Source of the DNA: Paenibacillus sp. CF384
GTDB lineage: Bacteria; Bacillota; Bacilli; Paenibacillales; Paenibacillaceae
Length of the DNA: 64,000 nucleotides
Assembly: GCF_900106745.1 (NCBI RefSeq)
Contig: NZ_FNNV01000009.1
Coordinates: forward strand, 1 to 64,000
Direction of reading: 5' to 3'
A program made the position numbers and the translations under genes. Under the pieces are notes generated by a model, which saw only the letters and a list, made by a program, of their open reading frames with translations, was not told where the DNA came from and did not search any database. Below are positions 61,230 to 64,000 of the stretch, piece by piece (position 1 is the first letter of the stretch; each line of letters opens with the position of its first letter).

Positions 61230-61270
61230 AGGTGGCAACAAGAATGAAATCCTTGTTGCCACCTTTATTT
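61230..61270 (+). terminator. Intrinsic terminator after sugar operon
   Basis: AGGTGGCAACAAG (61230-61242) and CTTGTTGCCACCT (61252-61264) form a 13-bp stem followed by TTATTTATT. A stray TAACGGTTG, the end of the nested palindromic element, overlaps the preceding stop codon (61207-61215). Confidence 0.9.
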
Positions 61271-61387
61271 ATTCACTGGCCACTTCCTGAGGATTCTTCT
61301 CTACCGAATGGTGCGTTATTGTCTATGTTCATTTATGCTATTATTGGAGCATCTGCAAATGGGGGATTATCGAAGGAGGCAACTACC

Positions 61388-61831
61388 ATGTCACAGAAAC
61401 AGAATAACTATCAAGCGTTAATCGAAGATCGGATCTTCATGGGAGCGGCAGCGGATGTAGAGGATATGATCAAGAACGAAGAGGTTGATGTCGTAATCGA
61501 TTTGCGTGCCGAGGCAACAGGCTGTGCTTATGAAGGTGCAGACGTGGAGTGGATTCAAATCCCGCTTGGCGACAATACGGCGGAAGACCACCTCCTATTT
61601 AAGCAAGCGATTGATGAAGTTGTTGGTGCGTATAAGAGCGGTAAGAAAGTTGCATTTCATTGTGCAGGCGGCGGTGGCCGCACAGGCGTCGTGGCAGTGG
61701 GAACGCTGATCGAGCTTGCGCAAGCAGCCGGAATTGAGGAAGCAGAAGCGAAGGCAATCGACATTCGCGCCAAAATCAACATTAAACCGCCGCAGCGTGA
61801 AGCACTCGAGAAGTTATACAACAAGAAATAA
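61388..61831 (+). CDS. Small dual-specificity protein phosphatase
   Basis: A 147-residue cysteine phosphatase. The signature HCAGGGGRTG (Cys near 91, Arg near 97) fits the C-x5-R active site. The general acid is probably an Asp in the loop near residues 65-72 (LGDNTAEDH). The ATG at 61388 follows GAAGGAGGCAACTACC. An in-frame extension to 61184 crosses the terminator and is rejected. It is a single gene. The substrate is unknown. Confidence 0.82.
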   Translation: MSQKQNNYQALIEDRIFMGAAADVEDMIKNEEVDVVIDLRAEATGCAYEGADVEWIQIPLGDNTAEDHLLFKQAIDEVVGAYKSGKKVAFHCAGGGGRTGVVAVGTLIELAQAAGIEEAEAKAIDIRAKINIKPPQREALEKLYNKK

Positions 61832-61917
61832 TGTGACTGCCCACCGACTCGGTACCTATTGTCATAACTCTTCCGTTGATACATAATGTATCTATATTGA
61901 AGGAGGAGTGATCATTC

Positions 61918-62469
61918 TTGAAGAAGCTGCTATCGTCCGTCTTGATTGCTTGTTTATGGTTAGCTACGTTCAGCATTGTTCCGGCAAGTGCGGCAGCACC
62001 AAGTAACCTTAACATTGTGCTGCAGCTGGATGGGATTACTGGCGATTCTACGATTAAAGGCTACGAGAAATGGAGTATCGTTACGGGAGCTTCATTTTCC
62101 TTATCCAGTCTGGGCTCTGGTACTGTCGGTGCCGGAAGTGGAAGCTCGAAAGTAAGCCTCTCAGAACTCACCATTACCAAAGCCACCGATGCAGCCTCGA
62201 TTCCGATCATGATGACTGCCATGAAAGGCGTACATATTCCGAAGGGCAAGCTTGTATTTACGCGTCAGGATGGGACGGGAAGTCAATTCCCTTACCTAGT
62301 GCTTGAGCTTGAAGATGTGGCGATAACCGGCTATACCTTTAATGATACCGACGAAACGGTGAAGCTTAATTATAAGAAGATCAAGTGGACCTTCTGGTCT
62401 ACGGATGCGAGGGGCGTTCGTACGCCAATCACAGGCGGCTGGGATGTTAAGACTAATAAAGCGGCATAA
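61918..62469 (+). CDS. Secreted Hcp-like (T6SS tube fold) protein
   Basis: A 183-residue protein with a signal peptide (KKLLSSVLIACLWLATFS, cleavage near ASA at 25). The rest has the pattern of the Hcp1 family: NIVLQLDGITGDSTIKGYEKW, ELTITKATDAASIP, LEDVAITGYTF, and YKKIKWTFW at the end. Hcp forms the tube of type VI secretion systems in Gram-negatives, but secreted single-domain homologues occur in Gram-positives with no known role. The start is TTG after AAGGAGGAGTGATCA. No other T6SS genes are present. Confidence 0.7.
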   Translation: MKKLLSSVLIACLWLATFSIVPASAAAPSNLNIVLQLDGITGDSTIKGYEKWSIVTGASFSLSSLGSGTVGAGSGSSKVSLSELTITKATDAASIPIMMTAMKGVHIPKGKLVFTRQDGTGSQFPYLVLELEDVAITGYTFNDTDETVKLNYKKIKWTFWSTDARGVRTPITGGWDVKTNKAA

Positions 62470-62501
62470 AGATTCATGAGAAGGCAACCGCGAAAGTATG
62501 A

Positions 62502-62528
62502 AGGCAGCCGAGGCGGCTGCCTTTTTTG
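62502..62528 (+). terminator. Intrinsic terminator after Hcp-like gene
   Basis: AGGCAGCC (62502-62509) and GGCTGCCT (62515-62522) around a five-base loop, followed by TTTTTG. Confidence 0.85.
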
Positions 62529-62620
62529 TCGTGCATTCGGAGCTCTTGGCCGGATCGCATCATGCAAGCGACATAGTCGTATTTACCCCAAACCCCGTTC
62601 ATTTCTGCCTATTTCGGCTA

Positions 62621-62699
62621 AATAAGACCTCTGTGGTTCGTTTAGAATTTCGGAGATGCCCATATCTCCACAATAAGCCCTCCACGGTTCGTTAGAATT
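62621..62699. repeat. Direct repeat related to the 75-bp palindromic element
   Basis: Two direct copies of an AATAAG...CGGTTCGTT(T)AGAATT half-element (62621-62649 and 62672-62699). The second is nearly identical to the right arm of the palindrome at 12232-12306. They lie just upstream of the TMEM175-like gene. Confidence 0.55.
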
Positions 62700-62782
62700 G
62701 TGAGGGGGTGAAGTGAAGAAGGGTTTCCGCCGCAGATGTCGAAACAACAAAGCAACGTCAATACATGGAGAGAGTGAGTACG

Positions 62783-63361
62783 TTGAAAGCAAATCGAATG
62801 GAAGCGTTCAGCGATGGCGTGTTCGCCATCATCATTACAATTATGGTGCTGGAGCTCAAAGTACCGGAAGGCCATGAGTGGCACTCGCTGATCGGGCTGG
62901 CGCCGAAGCTGCTCAGTTACCTGTTAAGCTTCATCTATGTCGGGATCTATTGGAATAATCATCATCATCTTCTTCATGCCGTTCACACGCTAACGGGCAA
63001 GCTAATGTGGCTCAATATGCTGCTGCTGTTCTGGTTATCACTTGTGCCTTTCTCTACGGCATGGATAGGAGAGAGTCACTTTGCCCCCACGCCAACAGCG
63101 TTGTATGGCATCGTGCTGCTGCTTGCTTCTATAGCATATTGGTTATTGCAGCGCGCGATTCTGGGCCAGCACCCATCTGATTCTGCTATTAGAGCGGCGA
63201 TAGGGAGAGATTTCAAAGGCAAGATTTCGCCTGTGATTTATATATTAGCAATCGTGACCGCCTATCTTAACGCCTGGGTTTCGTGCTTCTTCTTTGCACT
63301 GGTCGCTATCATTTGGTTTGTGCCCGACAAGCGTATCGAACATGTCTTACAGAGGAAGTAA
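62783..63361 (+). CDS. TMEM175/DUF1211-family potassium channel-like protein
   Basis: A 192-residue membrane protein with about six hydrophobic segments. The family signature RMEAFSDGVFAIIITIMVLEL occurs near the start; the FSD motif is the pore-lining hallmark. Bacterial members form potassium-selective channels. The TTG at 62783 has GGAGAGAG at good spacing, while the upstream ATG at 62765 lacks a ribosome site. It is a single gene. Confidence 0.85.
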   Translation: MKANRMEAFSDGVFAIIITIMVLELKVPEGHEWHSLIGLAPKLLSYLLSFIYVGIYWNNHHHLLHAVHTLTGKLMWLNMLLLFWLSLVPFSTAWIGESHFAPTPTALYGIVLLLASIAYWLLQRAILGQHPSDSAIRAAIGRDFKGKISPVIYILAIVTAYLNAWVSCFFFALVAIIWFVPDKRIEHVLQRK

Positions 63362-63428
63362 ACCTAGCGAGCGAGCGCGCTGGCTGGTTATGGAATTGAG
63401 GCAATTAATCGAAAAGGGTCATCATCAA

Positions 63429-63463
63429 ACAGTTAGATCAATCCAATGATCTAGCTGTTTTTT
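63429..63463 (+). terminator. Intrinsic terminator after TMEM175-like gene
   Basis: AACAGTTAGATCA pairs with TGATCTAGCTGTT (one mismatch) around ATCCAA, followed by TTTTT. Confidence 0.85.
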
Positions 63464-63547
63464 CATGGATACCCATACTATTTTCATAAATAATAGCGTG
63501 CTTGAGAACAATAAGGAAAGAATTAACTATCGGCAGGTGGTGATGGC

Positions 63548-64000
63548 ATGTTTCGCACCAAGAAGGGAAAAACAAATTCTGGTCCTAAAGTAACGATTGA
63601 AATGGAAGCCGGGGATCTCGATAAGAAGATTGTTCAGATTCAGAACTATTTCGCACAAACAGAAGATCTGATGATGCAGAAGCTCGCATGCTCGGATCAA
63701 AACTGCGCATTGATCTATCTGGAGTCACTGGTACAATCGGCTTCCATTCAAACGCTTGTCATTGATGCATTGCTGGAATCCAGCCCCGATGATATCGAGC
63801 AGAAGTTAACTGCAGTCGAAGTCAAAAAGTCATCCGATCTAATCCAAATCGGAAAATATATGCTTGAAGGACATTGCGTCATTGTAACGGAAAGTGACTC
63901 GACCGCGATCGTGATACCCGTAGCAAAGTCGCAAGACCGAGCCATACAGGAACCGAAAGGCGAGCAGATCATCAAGGGAGCACATGATGGATTTATCGAA
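63548..64000 (+). CDS. Spore germination protein A subunit, GerA family (truncated by window)
   Basis: The first 151 codons of a GerA-family gene that continues beyond the window. The product starts MFRTKKGKTNSGPK, a basic head. It then has LDKKIVQIQNYFAQTEDL, the CALIYLESLV segment that aligns with IYCESLVNM in the A subunit at 8442, and ends here at IIKGAHDGFIE, which matches the family KGPRDGFTE motif. The start ATG follows AGGTGGTGATGGC. It is a second germinant receptor, separate from the 7.4-10.9 kb operon. Confidence 0.85.
   Translation, partial: MFRTKKGKTNSGPKVTIEMEAGDLDKKIVQIQNYFAQTEDLMMQKLACSDQNCALIYLESLVQSASIQTLVIDALLESSPDDIEQKLTAVEVKKSSDLIQIGKYMLEGHCVIVTESDSTAIVIPVAKSQDRAIQEPKGEQIIKGAHDGFIE

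Noticed and set aside
61184..61387. N-terminal extension of the small phosphatase
   Set aside because: It crosses the previous gene end and a strong terminator; ATG 61388 has a clear GGAGG site.

Overview
The window reads as chromosomal DNA of a spore-forming, low-to-mid GC Firmicute, most likely Paenibacillus or a close relative. The main reasons are a GerA-type spore germination operon, a YesMN two-component system with LplABC-type sugar transport genes, strong GGAGG ribosome sites with frequent TTG/GTG starts, and a paeninodin-like lasso peptide cluster. This assignment is inferred from gene content and no search was run.

Layout. 1-6.0 kb: a zinc alcohol dehydrogenase and two tandem copies of the peroxide-detoxifying ahpCF pair, preceded by PerR- and Fur-like boxes. 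6.1-12.2 kb: a methyltransferase with a lysine-rich tail, a germinant receptor operon in B-A-C order, and a fatty acid desaturase. 12.2-13.5 kb: a gene-poor stretch with palindromic interspersed repeats. 13.5-14.8 kb: a soluble DegS-like kinase and a LuxR-type response regulator. 15.1-33.1 kb: a large exopolysaccharide operon with chain-length regulator and tyrosine kinase, galU, priming transferase, four glycosyltransferases, Wzy and Wzx, acyltransferase, pyruvyltransferase, manC, ugd and a secreted glycoside hydrolase. A structured leader resembling an EAR/epsC antitermination RNA, followed by a terminator, lies between the kinase and galU.

33.1-45.2 kb is the most interesting part: a sulfotransferase joined by a 4-bp overlap to a two-module lasso peptide cluster. 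The order is cyclase C1, precursor A1, kinase K1, RRE protein B1, protease B2, nucleotidyltransferase, cyclase C2, precursor A2, kinase K2, ABC exporter. Both precursor genes are short ORFs of 43 and 46 codons. Both predicted cores have Asp at position 9 for ring closure and end in Ser, the residue phosphorylated in paeninodin. An APS kinase gene on the opposite strand at the far end can make PAPS for the sulfotransferase, so phosphorylated and possibly sulfated lasso peptides, or a sulfated polysaccharide, are plausible products.

45.3-45.8 kb holds a 51-bp-period minisatellite. 46-61 kb is a sugar-use region: Gfo/Idh/MocA oxidoreductase, TIM-barrel isomerase, a WG-repeat protein, the YesN/YesM pair, an ABC importer, a GH38 alpha-mannosidase and an ADP-ribosylglycohydrolase-fold protein, with cre-like and LacI-type operator-like sites. 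61.2-64 kb carries a small phosphatase, a secreted Hcp-like protein, a TMEM175-type channel, and the start of a second GerA-type gene cut by the window edge.
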